From Cellvibrio fontiphilus_A (GTDB lineage Bacteria; Pseudomonadota; Gammaproteobacteria; Pseudomonadales; Cellvibrionaceae): DNA of 64,000 nt. The notes under the pieces are model-generated. The model did no database searches and had not been told where the DNA came from. It saw only the letters and a program-made list of their open reading frames with translations. The translations under genes were made by a program, and so were the position numbers. This document shows positions 25,376 to 33,938 of this stretch, one piece after another (position 1 is the first letter of the stretch; each line of letters opens with the position of its first letter). Location of the stretch: contig NZ_JBHRTF010000004.1 in assembly GCF_042646205.1 (NCBI RefSeq), positions 124,001 through 188,000 of the forward strand, read 5' to 3'.

Positions 25376-26689
25376 TTAGAGGGCTTTGATAAATATTTTT
25401 GAATTGCGCTGGTAGTTGTATAGCCGCTGGCGTTCAACCGGTAAGTCTTCCAGCTTGCCTTGCACAAACCCCTGCTCGATAAACCAATGTGCGGTTTGTG
25501 TCGTTAACAAAAAAAGTTGTTTCACTCGCAGTTTGCGTGCCTGGTTTTCCATCTGCTGCAGCAACTGGGCGGCACGCCCGCTATTGCGGTATTCAGGATG
25601 GGTCGCCACGCAGGAGAGTTCAGCCATATCGCCATAGGGGTAGAGCGCTGCGCAGGCCACGATGGTGCCGTCCTTATCCATCACATGAAATTGATTGATT
25701 TCAGTCTCCAGCAATTCGCGCGAGCGGCGCACCAGAATACCCTGTTCCTCAAGGGGGCGAATCAGTTCCAGAATGCCAGCAACATCGTCAATGCTGGCCA
25801 TACGTAGTTGCTCGTATTGGCCAGAGTAAATCATGGTGCCCAGACCGTCGCGGGTGAAGAGTTCGGTAAGCAGCGCGCCGTCGGTTTCATAGCTGATAAG
25901 TTGGGCGCGTTGCACGCCTTGTAAACAGCTCAGGTAGCAGGCGCTCACTGCCTGTTGCAGGTCTGCCGTCATGGTTTCGCCTCGGTTTGCCAGATACTCC
26001 TTACATTCCGGCAGCGATAACTGACGGATAAGATTGCCCTCATGGTCACTCAAGCCATTGCCTGCAACAAATGCCAATAGCTTGTCTGCCTTGATAGCAC
26101 TGGCGACATGGGTGGCAACATCGCTGAAAGAGAGATTAAAAATTTCTCCAGTGGGCGAATAGGCGAGTGGTGATAAGAGCACCACGGCGCCTGAGTCGAG
26201 CGCTGCGTTTAGTGATTTGGTGTGAACCTTTCGAACTTTGCCTGTGTGTTGTAAATCAATACCATCGATGACTCCATGGGGCATAGCCACGACAAAATTG
26301 CCGCTAATTACCTGCATATCAGCGTCTTGCATAGGGGAGTTGGGTAGGCTCGTTGATAGCGCTGCTTCGACTATGGTGCGCGCTTCGCCAATCGCTTGAA
26401 TAACCAGGCTCAGGCTTTCGCTGTCGGTGATGCGCAAATTGTTGTGGAAGCGGCTAAAGGTGTCTGCTGCTTGCAAGCGATCGTCGATTTGTGGACGCGC
26501 GCCATGTACCAGTACCAAACGTACATCCAAGCTGCAAAGCAGGGCGATATCGTGGACGATATTGTGGAAATTGGCGTGTGTTATCGCCTCTCCCGGCAAC
26601 ATGAGCACAAAGGTCTTGTCACTATGCCTGTTGATATAGGGGGTGGAATGACGAAACCATTTGACGTAATCCTGAGTGTTTGCAGGCAC
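25376..26689 (-). CDS. argA: N-acetylglutamate synthase ArgA
   Basis: 437 residues with a GTG start. The N-terminal amino-acid-kinase-like domain (about 1-290: LVLVHGARPQIDDRL, ITDSESLSLVIQAIGEAR) is followed by a GNAT acetyltransferase domain (about 290-430: LSCVATHPEYRNSGRAAQLLQQMENQAR, the acetyl-CoA loop). It catalyses the first step of arginine synthesis, acetyl-CoA plus glutamate. It lies 50 nt downstream of argE on the same strand, so the pair is likely cotranscribed. Confidence 0.94.
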   Translation of the reverse strand: MPANTQDYVKWFRHSTPYINRHSDKTFVLMLPGEAITHANFHNIVHDIALLCSLDVRLVLVHGARPQIDDRLQAADTFSRFHNNLRITDSESLSLVIQAIGEARTIVEAALSTSLPNSPMQDADMQVISGNFVVAMPHGVIDGIDLQHTGKVRKVHTKSLNAALDSGAVVLLSPLAYSPTGEIFNLSFSDVATHVASAIKADKLLAFVAGNGLSDHEGNLIRQLSLPECKEYLANRGETMTADLQQAVSACYLSCLQGVQRAQLISYETDGALLTELFTRDGLGTMIYSGQYEQLRMASIDDVAGILELIRPLEEQGILVRRSRELLETEINQFHVMDKDGTIVACAALYPYGDMAELSCVATHPEYRNSGRAAQLLQQMENQARKLRVKQLFLLTTQTAHWFIEQGFVQGKLEDLPVERQRLYNYQRNSKIFIKAL

Positions 26690-26739
26690 TGTATATGTCT
26701 TCCCAAAACTAAGAGTGAGTGATCGGGGTTAAGTTGGCG

Positions 26740-27894
26740 TTACAAGCAGAAGCGTTCGATTAACCCACGTAATAATTTAACAGCTGGTTCAATTTGATTA
26801 AGGGGGATGAATTCATCGGGTTGGTGTGCCTGATCGATGGAGCCAGGGCCTATCACAACCGTCTGCATTCCCAGTTGTTGCATAAAGGGCGCTTCAGTCG
26901 CAAAGGCAACGCTATCGCTGGGATTGCCAGTTAATTCAGCGCAGATTTTTATCAGCTCACTGTGACTGTCTTCCCCAAAGGGATCTACCCCTTCAAACAG
27001 CGAGGAAAACACGATATCAGTCCCGCTCCGTTCAGCGATGGGCGTCAGGCGGCGCTGGATGGCTGCACGCAACTCCTCATTGTTCATGCCGGGGAGCAGG
27101 CGTAGGTCAAAATGCAGCTCGCAATCGCCACAAATACGATTGGCACCATCGCCGCCATGAATACAGCCGAGATTCAATGTCGGGGTTTGCACGGCAAATG
27201 TTGGATCGCGATATTGTTGTTGCAGTTCGCTGCGCAGCGCCAACAGCTCGGTCATAACCTGATTCATGGCTTCCAGTGCGTTATTACCCAGTGCTGGGTT
27301 GGATGAATGGCCGCTATGCCCACGCACCCTTATCGCCTCCATCATAATTCCTTTGTGAGCGCGAATTGGTGTCAGGTTGGTCGGTTCGCCAATCACGGCA
27401 TAACGTGGCGATAAACCGCCCAGTCCTTCCCGGGCGAGCGCTCGCGCACCACTCATGCTGCTCTCTTCGTCAGCTGTCGCCAGCACGATTAGCGGATGCT
27501 TGAATTGTCTGTGACGATAAGGTTCCACGGCAGCCATGATCACCGGGAAGAAACCTTTCATATCGGTGGCACCCAGGCCGTAGAGCTTGCCATCTTTTTC
27601 GGTGAGGCTAAAAGGGTCTGACTGCCAGCGGTTGGCGTCATAGGGAACGGTATCGCTATGACCTGCCAGCACCAGCCCTCCCTCGCCTTGTCCCATGGTG
27701 GCAAGCAGGTTTGCCTTGCCTTTTTGCGCAAGTGGCAGCACGCGGGTGCTAAAACCCAGGTCAGAAAAATCGTTGGCCAGTTGATCAATGACCGCTTGAT
27801 TGGCCATATCCCATTGGGCGACACCGCAGCTTACTGAGGGCAGTGCTACCAGTTTATGCAGTTGGTATTGGTAGCGTTTGAGGTCGATGGTCAT
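26740..27894 (-). CDS. argE: Acetylornithine deacetylase ArgE
   Basis: 384 residues, an M20-family metallohydrolase that deacetylates N-acetylornithine to ornithine. Metal-binding motifs are GHSDTVPYD and GLGATDMKGFF, with the catalytic Glu pair in ATADEESSMSGA. RVRGHSGHSSNP marks the dimerisation domain, and the C-terminal histidine is in SIDQAHQPDEFI. It is paired with argA downstream. Confidence 0.93.
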   Translation of the reverse strand: MTIDLKRYQYQLHKLVALPSVSCGVAQWDMANQAVIDQLANDFSDLGFSTRVLPLAQKGKANLLATMGQGEGGLVLAGHSDTVPYDANRWQSDPFSLTEKDGKLYGLGATDMKGFFPVIMAAVEPYRHRQFKHPLIVLATADEESSMSGARALAREGLGGLSPRYAVIGEPTNLTPIRAHKGIMMEAIRVRGHSGHSSNPALGNNALEAMNQVMTELLALRSELQQQYRDPTFAVQTPTLNLGCIHGGDGANRICGDCELHFDLRLLPGMNNEELRAAIQRRLTPIAERSGTDIVFSSLFEGVDPFGEDSHSELIKICAELTGNPSDSVAFATEAPFMQQLGMQTVVIGPGSIDQAHQPDEFIPLNQIEPAVKLLRGLIERFCL

Positions 27895-27978
27895 GATCAG
27901 GCTCGCAATAAAACATCCGCGAAGTTATCGGCCATTGCGCCGCAAAATGCAAGCATGTGCTGGTTTGCGGGCAATAAA

Positions 27979-28008
27979 AAGCCCGAGGCGGATATCCGGC
28001 TCGGGCTT
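27979..28008 (-). terminator. Terminator of the phosphate transporter operon
   Basis: AAGCCCGAG / CTCGGGCTT with a 12-nt loop. Read on the minus strand it is followed by TTTATT, 16 nt after the transporter stop codon. Confidence 0.85.
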
Positions 28009-28024
28009 GAGGTATAGCTGGTTA

Positions 28025-29299
28025 TCAGCTGAATACACCTTTAAAGAAATAGAAGAACAGGATAGACAAGCCGGCGCCTGCAGGCAGGGTGATAACCCAT
28101 GAGGCAAAAATACCGCTAATAACGCGCAGGTTCAGGGCGCCAATACCGCGCGCCAAGCCAACACCCAATACCGCGCCAACCAGTGTGTGGGTGGTGGAAA
28201 TGGGCAATCCAAGGCCTGAGGCAATAACGACTGTAGCGGCGGCAGACATCTCAGCCGCAAAACCACGGCTCGGAGTCAGTTCGGTAATCTTTTTACCGAT
28301 AGTTTGCATTACTTTGTAACCGTAAGTGGCCAAACCAACAACGATGCCGACACCACCAAGAAGCAAGACCCAAGGCGCAACGGCCGCTTTGGCGCCAACC
28401 GCGCCAGATTGCACAACACTTATAACGGCGGCCATGGGGCCAACTGCGTTAGCGACATCGTTGGAGCCGTGGGCGAAGGCCATGGAACAGGCGGTAAAAA
28501 TCATCAGTACGCCAAATACGCGCTCAACGCTTGAGAAGCGGTTATCTTTATCAGCGGCTTTATCCTGACTAATTCGGCTGAGCAAGAACATACCGAAGCC
28601 TGCCACTACCACGCCAATCACTGCGGCGATCAGTGCGCTTTCCATAAAGCTGAGGGACAAATGGTGGGAGCTCAGCACGTGCTTCAGGCCTTTGAGCAAT
28701 GTCACCATGGACAAGAAAAAGCCTACTGCAAACATGTAAATGGGAATGTAGCGTTTGGCGTTTGTGAATGGATCTTCGGTATCCAAAATCAGGTGTTGTA
28801 CAGAGCGGAAAATCCAGAAGGACAGCACACCGGCAAGCATCGGAGTAATAACCCAGCTGCCTACAATGCCCCAAACCTTGCCCCACTGGACCGCATCTAC
28901 CGAGATGCCCACCGCAGCAAAACCAATAATCGCGCCGACTATGGAGTGGGTAGTGGATACGGGCCAGCCTAAAATACTGGCAATAAGCAGCCAGCTACCC
29001 GCTGCTAAAAGCGAAGCGAGCATACCGTATACAAACAGGTCTGGATGTTGGGTCATTACATCCAGTTCGACTATGCCGCTGCGGATGGTTTCAGTTACCT
29101 CACCACCTGCCAGATAGGCGCCGGCAAACTCGAATACCATTGCAATCAGAATGGCTTGTTTCATGGTCAATGCGCGAGAGCCAACCGAAGTGCCCATGGC
29201 ATTAGACACATCGTTGGCGCCTATGCCCCAAGCCATAAACAGGCCAAAAGCGCACGCCAGAATGAACAGCACTTGGCCGTATTCAGCAAATAGAGTCAT
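28025..29299 (-). CDS. pit: Inorganic phosphate transporter, PiT family
   Basis: 424 residues with about ten membrane segments and the duplicated PiT signatures GANDVSNAMGTSVGSRALT near the N-terminus and HGSNDVANAVGPMAAV in the second half. GLPISTTHTLVGAVLGVGLARG is also typical. It is a low-affinity symporter of metal-phosphate or phosphate with cations. It follows a DUF47 gene by 24 nt, the classic PiT accessory pair. Confidence 0.92.
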   Translation of the reverse strand: MTLFAEYGQVLFILACAFGLFMAWGIGANDVSNAMGTSVGSRALTMKQAILIAMVFEFAGAYLAGGEVTETIRSGIVELDVMTQHPDLFVYGMLASLLAAGSWLLIASILGWPVSTTHSIVGAIIGFAAVGISVDAVQWGKVWGIVGSWVITPMLAGVLSFWIFRSVQHLILDTEDPFTNAKRYIPIYMFAVGFFLSMVTLLKGLKHVLSSHHLSLSFMESALIAAVIGVVVAGFGMFLLSRISQDKAADKDNRFSSVERVFGVLMIFTACSMAFAHGSNDVANAVGPMAAVISVVQSGAVGAKAAVAPWVLLLGGVGIVVGLATYGYKVMQTIGKKITELTPSRGFAAEMSAAATVVIASGLGLPISTTHTLVGAVLGVGLARGIGALNLRVISGIFASWVITLPAGAGLSILFFYFFKGVFS

Positions 29300-29323
29300 T
29301 TTTGAATTCCCCTAGGTAAAGGA

Positions 29324-30001
29324 TTAATGCGCCAGCAGCAGCTGCAAACGGCCGCCCACATCATGGGCACGGTTGGCGATATCACCCACCCAGTCGATGA
29401 TGTTATAGAGGAACATCACATCCACGGGCGGTAGCTGGGCTTCGAGGGCAAAGAGGGAGGTGCGCACACCAATTTCCAATTGGTCTGCTTTCTCTTCAAG
29501 AATGTCTAACTCCTTGATCATATTTTCAACAACGGTTAATTCTCGACCGCTAAAACCGGTTTCCAGCAGTTCGTCCAACTCATTGATAGCTGTCAGAGCT
29601 TGTTCTGCCGCTGCAACACTGGCACGCACAAACTCGTTCATTTGGGGTTTCATACTTTCGGGGATGGCCATGCGGCGGCCCATAATGATGCCGGCTATGT
29701 CTTTGGCACGGTTGGGGATGCGATCCTGCATGGTGAGCAGTTCCAGCAAATCCGTGCGTGGCACTGGCAGGAACAGGCTTTTGGGCAGGTGCAAGCGCAG
29801 ATGCTTTTTGATTTCATCCGCATCATTTTCATGTTTTACCACTTGTTGCTGGATATTGCTGGCCTGTGCCCAATCGCCACTGGTAACCGCTTCAAAAAAA
29901 GGTATCAGCTCGGCAGCAGCCTTCACTGCCAGAGCCATATGCTCTTGCATAGGCTTGATGGGCGAGCGGCCAAACAGGTTCGACAAGTTTGCAAAAGGCA
30001 T
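29324..30001 (-). CDS. DUF47 (PhoU-like) phosphate transport regulator
   Basis: 225 residues, all helical, TIGR00153/DUF47 type: NLFGRSPIKPMQEHMALAVKAAAELIPFFEAV at the start, RTDLLELLTMQDRIPNRAKDIAGI in the middle, and DWVGDIANRAHDVGGRLQLLLAH at the end. Such proteins resemble PhoU and are encoded directly upstream of PiT transporters, whose activity they probably modulate. A Pho-box-like sequence lies in the leader. Confidence 0.9.
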   Translation of the reverse strand: MPFANLSNLFGRSPIKPMQEHMALAVKAAAELIPFFEAVTSGDWAQASNIQQQVVKHENDADEIKKHLRLHLPKSLFLPVPRTDLLELLTMQDRIPNRAKDIAGIIMGRRMAIPESMKPQMNEFVRASVAAAEQALTAINELDELLETGFSGRELTVVENMIKELDILEEKADQLEIGVRTSLFALEAQLPPVDVMFLYNIIDWVGDIANRAHDVGGRLQLLLAH

Positions 30002-30068
30002 GGTTATCCCCCCGGGGTTGAAAGTGTGCGCAGTATAAAAACATCACTCTCCAAGGTCACGCAGCTTT

Positions 30069-30086
30069 ATTACTTATTTATGACAA
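30069..30086 (-). promoter_or_regulatory. Pho-box-like site upstream of the DUF47-pit operon
   Basis: On the minus strand, TTGTCATAAATAAGTAAT matches the PhoB consensus CTGTCATAAATCTGTCAT at 14 of 18 positions. It lies 68 nt before the DUF47 start codon. PhoB control of this operon is inferred from this one match. Confidence 0.45.
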
Positions 30087-30275
30087 AGTTGTGATGCTTT
30101 TTGGTCAGAATTTTGGTAGCCGAGTCTGCATAATTGCCGCGGGATTATGGGTTTGGGGCGACGGCGCTGGTGAGCACGGCCTTCAGCCTGTGGTGCGCTG
30201 GGCAGACTGATGCCGGCTGAGCCGCTACAATCAGCGCAACTTCCCTTCGATATAGTCAATAACAGGAATAACCCA

Positions 30276-32039
30276 ATGGTGCTGGATCGGGTATTGGATT
30301 TGCGCGGCTTGATCAATGATTTGGTGGCGGACGGGCGTATGTCCCAAACAGACGCCAATATGCTATTGGGTGCCTCGCGCAGTCGCGAGCAGGCCATCAT
30401 GCACCCGCTCGCCTACATAGCAACCCAGAATCTGGAGGATTTACAGCGGCCCGGCAAAGTATTGGATGCCGAGGTGCTAACGGAGTGGTTGGCGAATAAA
30501 GCACGTTTGCCCTTATTTCACATAGACCCAATGAAAATCGATGTTGCCAGGTGCACCGAGGTCATCAGTTACGCTTTTGCCAAACGCCATGGGATTCTCT
30601 GTGTAAAGGTTGAGGCTGATCATGTGCTTATCGCCTGTACCCAGCCTTTTATGTCTGGTTGGGAGCCGCAGGTGGAGCATGTGGCGCGCCGCGCGGTGAA
30701 GCGCGTAGTGGCCAACCCCGCCGATATCGAGCGGTTTATGGTGGAGTTTTACACCCTGGCGCGCTCGGTGTCGGGGGCTAGCGGCGCCACGGCGGCATCG
30801 GCTATTACCAATTTTGAGCAGCTGGTCGAGTTGGGTAAAGCCAGCGACCCGGATGCCAACGACCAGCACATAGTTAAAATTGTGGATTGGTTGCTGCAGT
30901 ACGCCTACGACCAGCGCGCCAGTGACATTCATATTGAGCCGCGCCGCGATGTAGGTCGCATTCGCTTCCGTATCGACGGTGTACTGCATTATGTGTATGA
31001 ATTGCCGGCCAATGTGTCTACCGCCGTGACCAGTCGCTTCAAGGTGTTGGCGCGAATGGATATCGCCGAAAAGCGCAAACCGCAGGATGGCCGCATCAAA
31101 ACCCGGCGCAGCGATGGCAGTGAAATCGAGCTGCGTATGTCCACCTTGCCCACCGCCTTTGGCGAAAAATTGGTGATGCGGATTTTTGACCCCGAAGTGC
31201 TGCTGCGCAGTTTTACCGATTTGGGTTTGGTGGGTGACGATTACGCCCGCTGGTATTCCATGCTCACGCGCCCCAACGGTATTTTGCTGGTCACCGGCCC
31301 CACCGGTTCCGGTAAAACCACCACGCTCTACTCCTCGTTGCGACAAGTGGCGACGGATGAGGTGAACGTCAGCACCATTGAAGACCCGATTGAAATGGTG
31401 GAAGAGCGTTTTAATCAAACCCAGGTACACCACAAAATCGGGCTGGATTTTGCCGCCGGTATTCGCAGCCTGATGCGCCAGGACCCGGACATCATCATGG
31501 TGGGGGAAATCCGCGATTTGGAAACCGCGCAGATGGCGGTGCAGGCTGCGCTCACTGGTCACTTGGTATTGTCTACCGTCCACACCAACGATGCGCCCTC
31601 CACCGTGGCGCGCCTGCTGGATTTGGGTATCCCGTCCTACCTGATTAATGCCACTCTGCTGGGGGTGATGGCGCAGCGGTTGGTGCGCACCCTCTGCCCC
31701 CATTGCAAGGAGGAGGGCAGCATCAGCGCGTCCGATTGGCAAGAATTGGTGGCGCCCTGGAAGGTGAATGTGCCCGCCAAAGTCTATCGCCCGGTGGGCT
31801 GTTTGGAGTGTCGCAATACTGGCTATTTGGGGCGGCAGGGTTTGTATGAAATTCTGCTGCTGTCGGAATCACTCAAAGAAAAAGTTACGCGCGATTGCAA
31901 CCTGCAAGAGCTGCGTAAGCTGGCGATGAAAGAAGGAATGCGCACCCTGCGTTTGTCGGGCGCCCAGAAAGTGGCCGCCGGTTTGACGACTATGGAGGAG
32001 GTGCTGCGCGTGGCACCGCCACCGGAAAAGGCGAGCTAA
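30276..32039 (+). CDS. GspE/PilB-family secretion ATPase
   Basis: A hexameric ATPase of the type II secretion / type IV pilus class. I choose the ATG at 30276 (MVLDRVLDLRGLIND), preceded by AGGA at good spacing, giving 587 residues; an earlier ATG at 30210 has no ribosome site. Order: N-terminal N1 (MshE/GspE-like) domain, DIHIEPRRDVGRIRFRIDG, Walker A GPTGSGKTTTLYS, Asp box TIEDPIEM, Walker B DPDIIMVGEIRD, His box STVHTND, and a C4 zinc knuckle (CPHC ... CLEC). No pseudopilin, secretin or inner-membrane platform gene is nearby, so its machine is encoded elsewhere. Confidence 0.9.
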   Translation: MVLDRVLDLRGLINDLVADGRMSQTDANMLLGASRSREQAIMHPLAYIATQNLEDLQRPGKVLDAEVLTEWLANKARLPLFHIDPMKIDVARCTEVISYAFAKRHGILCVKVEADHVLIACTQPFMSGWEPQVEHVARRAVKRVVANPADIERFMVEFYTLARSVSGASGATAASAITNFEQLVELGKASDPDANDQHIVKIVDWLLQYAYDQRASDIHIEPRRDVGRIRFRIDGVLHYVYELPANVSTAVTSRFKVLARMDIAEKRKPQDGRIKTRRSDGSEIELRMSTLPTAFGEKLVMRIFDPEVLLRSFTDLGLVGDDYARWYSMLTRPNGILLVTGPTGSGKTTTLYSSLRQVATDEVNVSTIEDPIEMVEERFNQTQVHHKIGLDFAAGIRSLMRQDPDIIMVGEIRDLETAQMAVQAALTGHLVLSTVHTNDAPSTVARLLDLGIPSYLINATLLGVMAQRLVRTLCPHCKEEGSISASDWQELVAPWKVNVPAKVYRPVGCLECRNTGYLGRQGLYEILLLSESLKEKVTRDCNLQELRKLAMKEGMRTLRLSGAQKVAAGLTTMEEVLRVAPPPEKAS

Positions 32040-32072
32040 CTACTCGCCCATCTAGTAGAAGTGCTCGCTTCA

Positions 32073-32855
32073 TTAAAAGAGCAGTTTGAAACCCACAAAT
32101 ACCAACATGATGGCCAGTGCCGGGCGCAGATAGTGATCGGCAACTCGGTTGGCTAAATGGCTGCCGAGGTAAATGCCCGGCAGTGAACCGATCAACAGGT
32201 TGACCAACAGCCCCCAATCCACATTGCCCAAGCCAGCGTGCCCCATGCCTGCGACCAGCGTGAGCGGAACGGCGTGGGCGATTTCAGTACCCACCAAGCG
32301 CACCGTTGGTAGCAGCGGGTAGAGCATAAACAGCGCCACTGTACCCAGCGCGCCAGCGCCGATTGACGTCAAGGTAACCACCGCGCCGAGCACCACACCA
32401 GTCGCTACAGTAGCTATAAATTGACTGCGACGACTCATGCGGGTAATCCAGCTGTTGTTCTTCTTGCTGTAATCAAAAATGCGGCGCTTGAATAGAATGG
32501 CGATGGCGGTGAGGATCAGGGCGTAACCGAGGGTGGTTTTAATAACACTGTTGAGCGTGTCGGTATCCAAGCGAATGCTGTGCAGCACCCACAGGGTAAT
32601 GGCTGCTGCGGGCAGGCTGCCAAGCGCCAGCTCGCCGGTAATTTTCCAGTCGATATTTTTCTTTTTGTGGTGCACATGGATACCGCCGGCTTTGGTGATG
32701 GCGGCATAGAGTAAGTCAGTGCCCACGGCGTTGGCGGGGCTAACGCCGAAATACAATAAAATCGGGGTCATCAGCGAACCGCCGCCAACGCCGGTCATGC
32801 CGACAATAAACCCCACTGCCAGCCCGGCAATCACGTATCCAATTTGAAAATCCAT
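32073..32855 (-). CDS. TauE/SafE-family sulfite or anion permease
   Basis: 260 residues with seven or eight hydrophobic segments. The N-terminal repeat GLAVGFIVGMTGVGGGSLMTPILLYFGVSPANAVGTDLLYA and its C-terminal counterpart (VTLTSIGAGALGTVALFMLYPLLP..VGTEIAHAVPLTLVAG) are TauE/SafE (DUF81) signatures. The family exports sulfite or other organic anions; the substrate here is unknown. It converges on the GspE gene, 33 nt apart. Confidence 0.88.
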   Translation of the reverse strand: MDFQIGYVIAGLAVGFIVGMTGVGGGSLMTPILLYFGVSPANAVGTDLLYAAITKAGGIHVHHKKKNIDWKITGELALGSLPAAAITLWVLHSIRLDTDTLNSVIKTTLGYALILTAIAILFKRRIFDYSKKNNSWITRMSRRSQFIATVATGVVLGAVVTLTSIGAGALGTVALFMLYPLLPTVRLVGTEIAHAVPLTLVAGMGHAGLGNVDWGLLVNLLIGSLPGIYLGSHLANRVADHYLRPALAIMLVFVGFKLLF

Positions 32856-33132
32856 AAAACTCCGCGCATCAACCGGCTACAGCTAGCGGTCACTACTAAT
32901 TATTGCTTGTGGTAGCTGTTGAAAAATAAACAGGGCGCGCAGGCTAACAGCCCGTCAATCTGGCTGCTAATAATCAATAGTTAGAAGCTTATAACTGAAA
33001 TGCTGGCTAGTGGCTGGAAAAGGTGATGCGAGAAGAGTGTGGTTCTGAAGAGGTATATTTCTAAGGGGGGCTGGGTAAATGGGTAGCGTCCTTGCTCCCG
33101 GGGGGGGATTGCCAATCCTTGTGATTGGGCAG
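32856..33132. other. Gene-free intergenic stretch
   Basis: 277 bp with no supportable gene. It contains a short stem (GCCAATC / GATTGG, 33111-33128) just after the glycine-zipper gene and a G8 run near 33100. Confidence 0.5.
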
Positions 33133-33663
33133 CTATTGGCGATTTAAAACCAGCTCGCCATTCTCAACCGGGATACGTGTGCCCGGGTCATAGTCCAGTC
33201 GCAGCGATGACTCTTTATCCTTCAGGCGATAGGTTACATCGTAACCGGTGATGTCCTCGCGGCTGTCGTAAACGGTTTTACAGCGCTGTTCGACGGTGGT
33301 GTAGGTGTCCTTGGCCTGCATATTGGCCTGTACCTTATCGCCCGCATAACCGCCGGCTACTGCGCCCGCTACGGTTGCCACTTTTTTGCCGTTACCACCA
33401 CCCACCTGGTTGCCCAAGGCGCCACCCACTACCGCGCCGATGACTTTCCCGGCAATACGGTTGGTATCCTTTACCGGTTTTTGATGCACCACGGTTTCGT
33501 TATGGCACTCTTCGCGGGGAATCTTGGTGGTTTTAGTCACCGGAACCGAGCTGATAACTTCCGCATAGGAAGGCTCTTTTAAAAACTGGTAACTGGCGAT
33601 GGCGCCCCCGGTAGTGGCTATGCCCACGCCCAACAGTGTTCCCATAATCATCGATTTGTTCAT
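33133..33663 (-). CDS. Glycine-zipper 2TM domain envelope protein
   Basis: 176 residues. An N-terminal hydrophobic helix (MIMGTLLGVGIATTGGAIASYQFL) acts as an anchor or signal. The centre has the Gly-zipper repeat GKVIGAVVGGALGNQVGGGNGKKVATVAGAVAGGYAGDKV (about 75-115). The C-terminus (VTYRLKDKESSLRLDYDPGTRIPVENGELVL) is the small beta domain seen in SlyB/PA-type glycine-zipper proteins. Probably an envelope-integrity protein; no precise function is claimed. Confidence 0.85.
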   Translation of the reverse strand: MNKSMIMGTLLGVGIATTGGAIASYQFLKEPSYAEVISSVPVTKTTKIPREECHNETVVHQKPVKDTNRIAGKVIGAVVGGALGNQVGGGNGKKVATVAGAVAGGYAGDKVQANMQAKDTYTTVEQRCKTVYDSREDITGYDVTYRLKDKESSLRLDYDPGTRIPVENGELVLNRQ

Positions 33664-33938
33664 GGTTAATCTCCTGCATAAATGCCCATTTGCCTGAGCG
33701 ATGCGCCAGTTTAAGCAGGGTTTTTCTTAACATCAGCTTAACGATTTTTGCGCCATTGCCAGACTGAGAAACAGCTGGCATTTGGCTTGTGGTGCACCTT
33801 GCAAAATCAGCCTGCCGGCGCAATTGCGGAGATAGGCAAATCCTGTGAATAGAAACTGCTAGTATTTCGCTATCGCTTTTTGTTTCATCTTATTTCTCTG
33901 GTGTGGTGTTGATTGCCGCGTTAACGAGTGTCGCTTAT

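Noticed and set aside
30513..31742. Long minus-strand frame opposite the GspE-type ATPase
   Set aside because: It is antisense to the conserved ATPase core and has no domain of its own.
32911..32921. GGTAGCTGTTG, an 11-bp match to the transposon end
   Set aside because: A single partial match with no partner repeat or duplication; it is compatible with chance.
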